A stretch of 64,000 bases of DNA from the NCBI GenBank assembly GCA_037954235.1, contig JBBMOA010000006.1:31391541-31455540 (forward strand), in the 5' to 3' direction. A program made the position numbers and the translations under genes. Source of the DNA: Aulostomus chinensis (Eukaryota > Chordata > Actinopteri > Syngnathiformes > Aulostomidae). Of the stretch, positions 1 through 12,900 are shown piece by piece. The notes below the pieces were generated by a model. The model searched no databases. It saw nothing but the letters and a program-made list of their open reading frames with translations, and was not told the origin of the DNA. Every line of letters begins with the position of its first letter. Within the stretch, counting starts at the first letter, position 1.

Positions 1-931
1 AAGTACAAGAAAGCTGTTACGATGGAGTACCACTGTGAGTACTTGTGTCAGCTTATTAGTACACGACCTAGAACATTAAGAGTAGAAAGGCTACAACAAA
101 CTCAGAGGAGTCACTAGCTGCTGGTCGTATCGGTCAACCTTGTCTTTTATTGAGGAGTCTGTCAGGTGACCAGCGCAGGATGGTGGTTCTCTTGCAGCCC
201 CTCACCTGGACCCCCATCTCTCAACATCTAGCGTCTCAAATCAGGACCCAGCTGTGCTCCCTCATCACTCTCTTCCTTGTCTGGGCTGTGATTTGCTGTC
301 GTTGCCATGACAACTGGCCAATCACCTGGCATAAACATTCAGAGTGCTGTGCAAATGCATCCACCGTCAAATGTGAGAGAGAAAACAGCTCCACTCGCTT
401 GTTCAGCGAGCGCTTCATGACCTTAGCATGTTCTCTTTCTTTGTCTTTCGCCTTTTTCAGTTGTAGTGCTCTTGCCTTGGTCAGATTGTGTGGATGTGGA
501 AGGACGGCAGAAGAAAGCACCAATTAAAATATTTTTAAAAATGTGCCGCTTTGCTTATTCAAGTGCATTACAATCCACTTTTTCGGAATCAATGTTTTCA
601 TGTAAAAGAAAAGAAAATTCCTCTACCAGCTTAAATATCTCCCCTGGACACTCCAGGCCACGCAACCCTCATGATGCTGAGGCTGGTTAGCAACGCAGGC
701 TACCGCTCTGTGACTGCGGCTCCATTAGCAACTGAGCAGTTTGACAATCGTGAAGAAGAGACCGTGTTTCCATAAGAGGAGGCGTCTCTTTAATCAGAGA
801 AAAGGCTTTTCTCTTTCTCCTCAACTCGACACACTCCTGGGTGAACACTCGTGTCGGAGGTGCTATGATTAGAGACGGTCCTGCTACATCTACTGCAGTC
901 CTGTCAGTTGCGCTGCAGGCTGGTCACTCAC
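1..931. other. bcr intron 17, left edge of window
   Basis: No exon resembling the RhoGAP-proximal part of BCR was found on the minus strand. No recognisable repeat either. Confidence 0.6.
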
Positions 932-991
932 CCCGTTCATGGCGATGACCGTCCTCTGCCAGTCTTTATTCTGCAGGGTCTGAGTGTCCAG
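932..991 (-). CDS. bcr: bcr coding exon 17 (end of C2), last exon in the window
   Basis: 60 nt encoding LDTQTLQNKDWQRTVIAMNG. Acceptor ttgttgcag|CTGGAC, donor AACGGG|GTGAGT. The next exon (IEVKLSVKF... in mammals) would open the segment leading to RhoGAP. It is not in positions 1-931. Confidence 0.95.
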
Positions 992-3900
992 CTGCAACAA
1001 CAGAGCAGTCATGAACAGCTTCAGTCTGGACCTCGGGAGATGTTTGTGTTTGTCCTACAGCTTCGCACTCTCACCACGTCATGACTTCATGCTCTTTTAA
1101 AGTCAACAGCCGCTTGTATCACAGGTGACTATTTTCTAACTGCACCACTCAACAGAACCATAAACTCCACCCAGCCAGGCACTGGGACCTGATGTCACGC
1201 ATCTATTTTCGTCAGCGGACTAATACCAGGCTGCCAGGCTTTATTTGCATGAGTAACGTGACAACATCCTGTACCCGCTGCTGCTAAGCTGAACGCCAAC
1301 TGTCCAACATGGTAGATGTTGCTTCACCCAAGAAAGAGCCAATCAGGTTCAGATAATCCTTTGGGTTTCCTCTTAATTCTTTTCATCAGAGAAATAAAAA
1401 GAGTCACATCTAAAACTCTGATAACCAGACACAACAGGGACTAATTCTCCTCGTCCTGCTCTGTGTCATTACCTTGGGTTTGATCAGACTGCTACGGACC
1501 CTGGCCCACAGACGGGCCCCGGCGGGTCTCCTGGGAGCCACGTCCCCCATCTCCTCCAGCCCTCCGCTGCTCTGATCCCCCCTCTCCTCCGTCACATTAT
1601 TCTCATTCATCCTCTCCAGCATCAGCCGGTCTCACCGCAAAAACCTCAAGATTGAAGAGCCCCCACCCTTCAGATATGACTGAGACCTAAAACAGTGCAG
1701 CATGGAGAGCAGCAGGTTTCCCTCCCATCCATCACAGCACCAGGAAGAACCCCTTCAGAACCCCTTCAGAACTCCTTCAGAACCCTCTACAAACACAATC
1801 CGGGTGGTGATGAAGAGTGGAGCCTCCACGCTGCCTTTGTGTTCTACTTCCCAGGTGGATTTGGGGGATTAGGGCCTGAGAATCTCCTCCTACCCTCATT
1901 ACCAACGTGCTCACGCCTGCTGCTGCTCGCCGCCAGACGCGCTGCTGCCGACTTACAGGCCCCCGCAGGGCCAATTAACTGCAATCAACACAGGAAGCTT
2001 CTCTTCTCCCCCCTCTACCAGTCACACACCTTTGCTAATACTGACAAGTGCAACACAGACTGTTGAAATGAGTGTGTGGCAGGAGCTGTGAACGGAATCC
2101 TCCCTGATCGGTCACTCAGGCAGCAGGGAGGTGGTTCCATCCTTAGTCATCGGCCTCATTTGCCATCATTTTTTTCCTGCAGGGAGAAGAGCCTAGGTGA
2201 CCCTACAGGTCACAAAGATCATGTGTCCCATTCTCTGGGTCACTGGTTCCTGAAGAAGCCATTGGTGTGGGACTGTTCGAGTTGCCCCCTCCCCCCCCAG
2301 CTGGGAAATCCCTCCATTGGTTTATCAGAGTGCTTTGTGTCCCTCCATTTTGCTCTGGGGCAGCGCCAACTTAGAGTCTAATTCTCCCCCGTCACAACAG
2401 CACTCAGGTGGGCTGGGCCTCTAAACCCTGCTCAACAGGCACGAAGGCTGGAAGGACCCGGGCTGTCATGTCTGTCACACCAAAGTCAGAAGTCCAGACC
2501 AGCCAACTTTTCTCCGACCTTCTATCCTTCTATTCTGGTGACCCTGTGTGAACCGGAGCCTCGGGTTCCTGGGCTCAGCTGACAGGAGAGGAACCGGTCC
2601 GTACGCATGCTGCCTTCACTGATGCTCTTCATCATGACTCACATATCTGGGTGAACCAGCAGTTGAACAGCTGCACCTGATACACTGGTAAACATTAATA
2701 TCTAAAACATCAGCAAGTGAGATTTGAGGTGATGCCCAGATGAGATGAAGTTTGAGAGGACGAGGAGGAAGTCGGGTTAGACGCTGGGGCGGATCTGTGT
2801 CCTGGGGGGGGGGCACGCTGTGATTGCCCTCCTCTACTGATTTACACGCTCAAACATCCAGTTTCACACTTAATCACCAATTAATGATGACTGACCGTTT
2901 TCATGATTAACTGCTGAATCGTTTGGTCAATACAGTTTCACCATAAATCCCCAGAGCCCGAAGTGAGGTGACACGAGTCTTTGTCCAGCAAACCCTGATA
3001 CTCCAGACTCTGTTTGACATGAAGGGCTGGAAATAGTTTGTGGTTTTTCTTTAATTTTCTTGATGGATGAATCCATTAAGTGACAAATTGTTGTACCTTT
3101 ATCTGTCCTTTGGCCATGATCTTGTCCATCATCTCTCCATCTTCTTTGCTCTGCCTGTTTTTGTTGCAACCCTTCTCGTAGCACAGCAGCCTCACAGTCT
3201 GAGAACCTTCCAGCTCGATCTCAAACTCCTTGGAAGAGAAGCACAACAAACTCACATGACAGCAGGTCTCAGTGCCGTTGTGCTTTGATTCGATTCCGTG
3301 GAATGTTTTCCTCACATCAATGGCATTTGTTTCCCACTTAGATTTAATTTTGGGGGGGGGGGGGGGGTGGCGGCTGATACTGTGTTTCAGTGTATTGTCA
3401 TGAAGGCAGGAGGCGTCTCCACACTCACCTCGTTCCAGCTGGGCTCAGTGGAGTCTCTGTACACTCGAGTTTTAGCTTTGTTGACAAAGTAGCCAAAGGA
3501 GTCCACCTCCAAAGAGCAGTAAAGGTCTGGTGGGCACAAGAATAGTGAACACGTCACTGATCCCCACACGCGTGTCAGGAACACGCCCCTGATGCAGTCA
3601 GACTGCTGCCAGTTGTCCAAACCCTGGCAGTGATTTGAGGAGCTGAGGACATATTTGAGGCGGCTCGTACACCGTGTTCCTCACTAATCCCACTTGTTCC
3701 TGCAGCTGCCGTCCCAGCTGACAGCCCCAGAGAGACAAGTGGGGGGGAGGGGGGGTGGCACCACGTGCACATTTAATTCCTCGTATCATCTTAAGGAAAT
3801 GCATGTTTTGTTTGTCATGAGAAGAAGGTACTCACTTAAGCTCTGTTTCAGCCCTGAAGCAGAATGGACGATGACATTCAGGAAGCCGTACAGACCAGGA

Positions 3901-6900
3901 GACTCATCGTCTGTCGAGGAAAGCATTCAGATTCCTCAGAAACACTAATGCTGGACATCACAAAGATACATGAAATCCTGAAACCCCTCACCCTCTTTAT
4001 TCATGGTGACTGGAATGGTGTGGACCGTCTGGAGTTTCACGCAGGAGTTGGTGAGCATCTGCAGCTCCAGAGATGTCAGAGAGAAGCTTTTAAAGCCTTT
4101 AAGACACAAAGCAGGTCATACTATGTACCAACACAAACTGCATTATAATGCAACCTTCACATCTGTGACAACAAACACTCACACTTCTTCTGCTGCTCAC
4201 GGATGATCTCCCTCCACTCAGCTCGTTCGTAGTCAGAAGAGATCAGAAATGTGAAACCCTGGAGGACGTGAGGAGACAAAGCAGTAATGTCAACCTTTCA
4301 ACAGCAGGGGGCAGCACTAACTACACCTGGAGTTCTTAATTGAGATATTACACACTCCCTGCATGAAAATTCACCAGGAAATAGAACATGCATGATCTAC
4401 AGTACATGTATGTAGAAGCATCCCTGATTGTGGGCTTACTTTGCCATTTCTGTTGGCAACTCGGAAGGCGATGTTGGGGGACATGAGCAAGAGCAGAGAC
4501 TCCTGCTCCAATAACTTCTTCCTCAGGCGCTCCATCACTTTGGATCCTTTGATGGTTCTCTACAGATTGGCAGTGAATGTGTTAAAACTGTCCTCTTCAT
4601 ATTACCATTTGTCTTCACATGTTACTAATAAAGCAACAAATCAAATTGCAAATTAAAAGTTTGTATTTCTTCTTCAGTGTGAGTGAACTGGGGCTCTGCT
4701 GGACTGCGTCTCCTCACCTTCTCTCTCTGGATCTCATTCTTCATCTGGGATATTTTGATCTTCATGGCCTCGACCTCCTCATCCTGGACCAGGGGGATGG
4801 GGGTGGACTCGCAGTCCTCAAGGGTCTGGAAGGTCAGGTCAGCCAGAGGGATGTACCACTTACAGTCATACTGTTGCCCTTTCCTGTAGAACCACAGGCA
4901 GCATAAACACACGCCTTCTCTTCATTTGTGAATCATGTTTGCAGGCATTTGGCCTGACGACTGTGCTGCTGCACCATTTCAGCTGTCAGCAGAGTGAACA
5001 CGAAGGCACCCTGAAGCGCACACGCCATCAAACAGCAATGGACACTTCACACACAGGCAACCCGACTACAGGAGACGGAAACAACAGAAAACTACATTCT
5101 CTCAATAAACCAGTCTACTTTCAGCCAAGCACAATTTCTTTTATCGAGTAACATCGGTGCCTGGGTGGAGTGATCCGCCAGACCACTGCCCAGGGCAACG
5201 CCGGCATTGCTGGCTCCCGTCTGGACGCTGACCCCGACTCACCCGGCAGCCTGCTTCTTCAGCTTGGTACACAGCAGCAGGTCAGTGAAGAGGAAGACAT
5301 GACGAAGTTTCCTGGAACCTTCAACCAGTTCCACCATGAAGCGGTCCCTCAGAAGCTGACGGTTCTGCCAGGAAATGACATCATCAGCATTTAGACCGTG
5401 ATCACCTACAAATATGTAAATAAGCAGCTAAGCCTTTGTTCTCCACCTGTATAGCAAACAGAAACTTGAAACACAAAGAAAGACTTGCTCAGAGCTTTCG
5501 TTCCTACGTGAAACGGCTGCCCTGCATCCGACTGATCACTCACACACCAGCGCAGACCAGGCAGGTTCACAGCCATGAACGGTTGAGTTGACACGGAAAT
5601 CACTGCAGCTACTCAATAATCCGATGGAAAACAAAGGGCTGTTGCTCCGCCCACTGGCGCTGGAACACACTCCTGGCCGTTCTTTGTTGATGTGCTATGA
5701 TGAGACAAACGAAACATCAGCAGCTTCAACTGCACTTTTAATGAGAGCAACCGGCACCACCTGAACGTCAGAAACGGACTTCATCACCTGCCAACATCCT
5801 CCACACGGAAGAAGAATGTTCCCTAGAACTTTCTTTGACCAGACATCACACCCTGGTGGGCGGGGCCAAGTTCCCAGAAACAGCAGAGGAAGCTGTCTGA
5901 CAAGCACACGTTTGTGTGTGTGTGTTGGGGGGGGGGGGGGTCAGGAACCCTCCCCCACTTCCTCCATCACTACTGACTGAGATGAGTCAGCAGTGACTCG
6001 TGCAGCTTCCAAACACCTCCAGCTCCCAGTGTCCAACATAACACTCCAACAAAGTCGGAACGGGAACGTCACCAGCCTGCATCCCTCCCAATCAAAGGGG
6101 GACACTTCAGATCCACAGGACCATGAAGGCCTCTGAGGGGCCTGTAGGATCAAACATCTACACGGTTTTAATGCCTATGTTAATAAATGGGAGTCATCCA
6201 TCCACCCTTCCACCCATCCATCCCTCCATCCATCCACCCTTCCATCCATCCCTCCATCCATCCACCCACCCATCCATCATCCCTCCCTCCCTCCATGTTC
6301 CCCCTCTTCTCCTGTTGAGGGTGGTGGGGGTGGAGCCTATCCCAGCAGCCTTCCCCCTGGACAGGTCACCAGTCCATGGCAGGGCCAACACATAGAGACA
6401 GACAACCATTGGCTCTCCCAGCCACGCCTACGGTCAATTTAGAGTCTGGATTAACCTGGTCCCTCTTGATGTCTTTGGACTGTGGAGGAAGCTGGAGTAC
6501 CAGAGAGAACCCAGCAGGAACAGGGAGAACATGGAGACTCACCCAGAAAGACCCCGTGCTGCAGCCGGGGCTCCACCCACAACCTTCTTGCTGGGGGCCA
6601 CAGGGAGGACCACTGCTCCACCCACAACCTTCTTGCTGGGGGGCCACAGGGAGGACCACTGCTCCACCCACAACCTTCTTGCTGGGGGCCACAGTGAGGA
6701 CCACTGCTCCACCAGGGCTGCCGAAATCATCCCATTTTAAATAAAATAAATAAAAATATAACCCACTTCGCTTTGTAATTGGAGCTATTCTGGTGTGCTG
6801 CTGCATGGATGATCTCCTGGTCCCAACTGATAGATCCTAACAATTCTGAGACCAACTTCCATGAAATCTGAAGCAACGACTCACAAAGTTCTCACTGATT

Positions 6901-9900
6901 CAGTGTAAAATCTCACCATCTCGTAGAGAAAAGTCCCAAAGACCGGCAACATTCATTCAACTCTCCTGATGGTGAATGGGCACTTGCCAGAAAAATGACA
7001 CACAGGGCTGCATGGTGTGATGATTATTTTGAATTCTTATTCTCATTTTCTGTAAAAACCCCATTAAAATGACAATGTGAATTTTGTGGGATTCAAACAC
7101 AGATGTGTTCCTGAGCCTGATGTCAGGCAGGATGTCACTTTGATGGCGTACTGAACCCTGCAAGTATCTGGCAAAATACTGCAGGAGGACATATTGTGAC
7201 TTTAATTAAATTTTAATTAACTGTGCCGACCTAATAAAACATATCTGCCATATCAAGATTAAGGGATTCTTGTAGTCCAACAGCTAATTAGCATGGCAGG
7301 GATGAAGTGTGTTTGAGTCCAACAGGAAGTGGTATTTCATGATGGCTCTGATGATGGAACGGAACCTTCTAATTTCTTCCGCTGCTGGGAACCACACACC
7401 TGATTTCAGGTTTCTGAGCTGGAGAACAGGGAACCAGATGTTGTACCAGGAGAACTTCCTCATTACTGTTTTTAAGGAAGCATAAGTGCACCAGCTTGAA
7501 GGCTGAATCATTTTCTGAATAACTGTCTGCCAGAATCTGGTGTATTTCAAACAGTTGTTGGCACTGGTGAGCAGGTATAACCCTGAGACGCCACACTGAC
7601 CTCGCCCTTCTTCACGGTCATGGACTGTCTGCGAGGGGTGATCTCCTCATTAATACTGGACAGGAAGTTCTGAGAGATTCGCAGGGCGTCCTGTAACAGA
7701 GGATGGTCCAGGTGGCTGGAGGGTGTGTGCTTCAGTAGGTCCTGGGAAGGAAGTGATGATGATAATAATCACGTAAGACCAATGAAAACTCCTCATGCAG
7801 GTGAGCTGAGGCCACAGTGACTTACATGCAGAACGAGTGTGCTGCGCGTCACTCTGTCCACAGGCTTGTAGAGGAGAGCTGTGGAGGACCGGAGGTCAGC
7901 TCACCATCACAGCAACCCTGCTCACTCATCTTTCTCAGTACTCACCTTCCAGGGATTTTTTAGCTGACTTGTCTTTGCATTCCTTTGTGGTTTTGACCTT
8001 CAGATTCTGGTGAGAAGATGATGCAAGAGGGAATAGTGAGAAGAACTATCCAGATGAGAGCAGAACAACTGCCCTGCAGCACAGGTACAACAATCTAAAG
8101 AGCTGTGAGGAACGTGAGCAATGCTCCTCATCACTGGTCCTGCCGGCAGCTGTATAACATCACACACTCGGCCACTGCAGTCCTGCTGGGCAGAGCCTCA
8201 TTACATACCTCTGATATCTCTGCAAACTGTACATTCGCCTGGCAGCACTTGTCTGCTGTCTCCACAGCAACCTTATAGTTGTCCACAAAGGCCCGGTACA
8301 CTCCAAGCTGGCTGGCCTGCAGGAAGAGCAGAGTCACGTCAGATTCGTTCTATAACAGAAGACGGGAGAAAAGTCTGATGTGTCATTGTATGTTGAGTTC
8401 AGGCATGATGGAATTGATGGACTTGATTCAGCTGCTGGATACGCCAACGTATAGAAGAAGCCTGCGCACATGAGATTAAGAGCCAGAGCAGACAAACAGT
8501 CTGACTCATGTCATGCGAACGTTTCAGCCTGATGGCCTTCATCAGAGATCGAAGGTGTGTGAGCTACTTACAAACGTTTGAGTATTCAGCAGCTGAAACA
8601 GACACAACGTAGAACATCTGGAAGGTGCATCTCGTGTTTCCTCACATCCATACACAAAACCACATGTGTTTTTCTCCTTCTTTTAAAAAGACACACAAAC
8701 TTTTAAGGAAAGTCTCTTGTTCTTTATCATCTGCAGAGATGGACAAGAAGATAGCGACCGATCTCTAAGCCCACACGAGTTAGCTTAGTGCAGTGAGTGG
8801 TAGCGGGGGGAAGTGTTAGCATAGGTCCATCAAAAGTCATCAACTGCAAGATAGAATTATGAGCAACTGTAATCACTACTTTTCAGTGCACAGTGTTGCA
8901 GTACCACTGTACATAGACACAGTATATTTAAGACTGTACATACTCCACTGCTGTACATACTTCTTCCTCTTTAACTTTTGTGTATTATTTTTATATATTA
9001 CTTATTTTTGTGCATTTGCACACACCTCATATTTATCTTCACATACTATTTATGTTAAATTCTCCTTGTTCTTGCTGCTGTAATGATGTAAATTTCCCCA
9101 CTGTGGGACGATTAAAGGTTGATCTTATCTTATAACTGTGTTTTGGTCTAGAAACTATTTCATGTGCTAAGCTAACTAGCATTGGTCTCAATGCAGCATT
9201 GAGGAGGGAGGACTCTGCACCTGCTGGTCTGTATCTGGGGACGATGGACACTCACTGTCGTTCCCAAAAAGTTGGTCGGTTCACTATCTAATCCATTTAT
9301 GATTCCCACCTCGTTCCTTCTCGTGTTTCTATGACGCGATGAATCCTGGTTTGTTTGAAACCAGTGTACCATTTCATGCGGCGAGGTTCCATTGCACCTG
9401 ATACACTGTGTTCTTATTCGGAGGATTTTGGTCAGACATACCTTTTCACTACAGCTATATGAAGTAGTTACAACGACTTATTAATTATGCTGCAGAAGGT
9501 TCCTCTAGGAACTTTAGGTACAAATCCTTGATTAATAGCTTTAATAACATGCAGTGACATGTTCTCTTCAGGCAAGACTCTGAAGTAATTCAAACATCAG
9601 AAACTCTAAATGTCATCGAGGGATGTGCAGGTCGAAGTTATTCATCTTGCAGTCATTACATGACCATTTATTCGCACATCTAAAATAGCTCCAGCATACC
9701 AGTCTCTGGAAGAGGTCGCCCACACTCTGCTGGTGGCTCCAGTCCTGGACGCGAGGCAGCAAAGCGTCATAGAAGTCTTTGTGGATCTCATGGAGCTCGG
9801 GCACTTTGAAAAAGATGGTCTCTATCTGCTGGATGGTCAGCATCGGCTGGGACGTGGTGGCTGCTGCCCTCAGGGGCTTCATGGGCTTCATAAAACAAAG

Positions 9901-12900
9901 AATTGCTGAATGAACTGCGAGTACTTTAACTGTGAACGCCAATCACATGATAAACATGAGAGCTCACAGGAAGTTGCTAAATTGCACTAACAGTCTGTTA
10001 CCATTCTGAATCTGGCAGTTCGCCAAACATTAGCCGAGACAAACTACGGTGAAAACCAAACCAAGAGAGGCTATTGCTGCATTAGCAGACCAAGCTCGGG
10101 TTGTTGTCCTCACTTGTGTGACAAAGTAGGCAGAGGAAAACTTGATCTACGCCATAGGCTGACATGAGGTGAGCTGAATTGGGCCCTCAATCCATCCATC
10201 CTTCAATTCATCCATCCATTTTCTACCACTTATCACGAGGGGGGTGGAGCCTATCCCAGCTGACATTGGGTGAGAGGCGGGGTTCACCCTGGACGGGTCA
10301 CCAGTCCAACACAGGGCCATCAGGAGCAATTCGGGGTTCAGTGTCTTGCTCAAGGACACTCGGACATGGTCACCGAGGGAAGTGGGGATGGAACCAGCGA
10401 CCCTTTGGTTGCTAGATGACCGCTCTAGCTCTGAGCCATGCCGCTCCTTGTCCTTTGGGCCCTATTTAAGTGAGCTATGGCGCCAGGCAGACAGTGGATT
10501 GTGTTCAGCCTCATTCTGGTATCTAGAGGCGAGTAATAAGAATACAAACCAGGGCGATAAAAGGCCGTCATTACACACCTGATTATTCACAGGTGTGTTC
10601 CAGGTGTAACATCACTTAGACCAATCAGAGAGCCTTGTGTCATTCCCTCTAAAGCCCAGGTTGGACTCGGAGGACTGCTGTTCATCTGCTGGTCTGGGTG
10701 CAGAGTCTCTAACATCTCGCCCCTCATGATTCCACTGATCAGAGACCAGCCTCTTTTGGGTCCATGGAGCAAACATCTCCTGCTGCGCCTCTACATGGAG
10801 GCACCATGGAGGCACCAGACCAGCCTCTGCTCCACGCTGGAGCAGGTGGAGCAGGTTCACTCGCTGTTTAAAGGGCGTAGCGGCTGGCGTGGAAACGTCA
10901 TGAGCACCTGCTTGAAACTAGCGATGACCCTTGAGCTTGAGTGAGCGCTAGCTTGAACCTTGTTGACCAGAGGACCCTTGGTGTGCAAGAGGTAACATGC
11001 TATTCTAACCTGTGCAACCTCAGGTAAAAAATAACAAGATAACTATAAATGTTACAAGAAAGACAGCAACTCAATAAAATATTGTGGTCAAACATTTGCT
11101 AGCTGAATTAGCTGAAATCAGCAAACTGTACTACTGGTGTTAGCAGACCAAGCAAGACTGTCGCCACAAAACCTGGTAGCAAAAGATTTCTCTTATGAGC
11201 CAAAACTTCGCCATGCAAGAGGAAGAATGTGCCATTTCTTTTTGATTCTCAACTGACATGTGAGCGTTGAGCGTCGACGAAGGAGGTTAGAGGAGGCCCA
11301 CGTGTAAGAAATCAAGCAATGTTGTGTGCCAGAGGGAAACATCTTCTTACATAAAGAACAATATATTGTTTTTGAGGTTATATAATCTTGCTCTAAAACA
11401 AAAACATACAACTATTTAAAAACAAACAACTTGAAAATACGAGCTCAGTTCACATGTGGCAGAAATGTTGTTTGCTCATCAACTTGTACGTGTGTGTGAT
11501 TAGTTACACGTACAATCAAAAGTGCTTCCAGGTGGCTGAGGTAAGTCTCCTCACTGGCCAGGATGGCCGACAGAACCCACTTCCTCATCTCCAGACCCTT
11601 CTCCTGGTCCAGCTCCACCTGACATAAACAGAACCAGAGAAAACAAACTTGACGGACGCATGGGCTGTAAATGGGTTTGTTTCAGGCCTGCAAACCTCTG
11701 GAGACACTGTTGTGGGACTGACAGCCCAGATCTCACTAGACTCTGCAGGTTTTGATTCCAGGGAGGAGAGGATGTGTTCTCCCACACAGGTTGAAGGCAC
11801 CGGTCATCCAGCTGCTAGCTGTCATGGAAGCACTAAGCATGCCATTATTTGGCTGGATTAAAAGAAGGTGTATGCTGGCATCTGTTTGGCGGGAGTGGAC
11901 TCCATACTGCTCCATACTGAGAAGCCCTCGTCCACATGGTGGATGTTAAACTCCCAGCCCTTGGATGCTCCAGTAGCTTGCTGCAACACTTTTTCATGCA
12001 GACCTTTTGCTTTATCAGCCCACACTGCCCACCAAAGTCAAACAGCATTTCTATTGGCAATAGTTAGTGACACAAAATAAGCATTCAGACTGGTTGTCCC
12101 CACTTGTTACAAGATATCTAATGGTTTGTTAAAGGCACAAAACATAACACAAGGGTTTTTTTTGGGGGGGGGGGCATTTCCTGCATCACACTTCTGCACA
12201 CGCAGCATGCTGTTGGTAACAGAAAGCACAGTGCTGGCGGAAAAACTCACATGAAGATGATCATTGACAAGAACAAAGATGACTTTTCTTTTTACTGAAT
12301 TACTGAAAATCATGATATTTAAAGGAGGGCCAGGCTCCCAGATTTCTATGTACTTTTTGTCATAATCCCTGAATCTGTCACGATGGCTCGATGGTGATCA
12401 ATAAACTGTGGTGTTTAAAAAAGGAAGCATCAAAATCTCTTATTTACAAAGGGGTGCAGGGCCGAATTTACTTCCAACCAATCAACAACTGCTACCAGCT
12501 AGATTGGTTGGCCTGTTCAGCTGTCAATCAACAGCCAAAACCAGACTGCACCTGATTGGGCAGCTTCGCTGTCCATCAAAAGGCTGAGACCAGGAAGCCT
12601 AAAGCCGGTATCAAGGCCTTGTTGGGTCGGTGTTGGGTGAGCAGCGTCCAGGAGGACGAGCACGGATCCAGAAGAAACCACAGCAGAAAGAAAAAGGTCT
12701 TTTATGGAACGAGCAACGGGTGAGAGGAGGAGGATGAAAGGCTTGGTGCAGTCCAGGGATTCCTGGGTTCATTTTCTCTCTGGAGGAGTTGTAAAGAACC
12801 TAAAGGCTGAGCTACGTATGCACAAGTAGCAGCCTCTCTGTTGGACAGGTGAGAAACCCGTTAGCTGACTTGGCTACCGAGCTATAGAAGCTACATTAGC

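Noticed and set aside
1..931. RhoGAP-proximal exon of bcr
   Set aside because: I searched the minus strand for the family sequence after AMNG and found no match; the gene continues outside the window.
6366..6806. Frames of 120-146 codons across the SINEs (also 18469-18702, 42181-42576, 49370-49801)
   Set aside because: They are translations of the SINE body, repeated in every copy.
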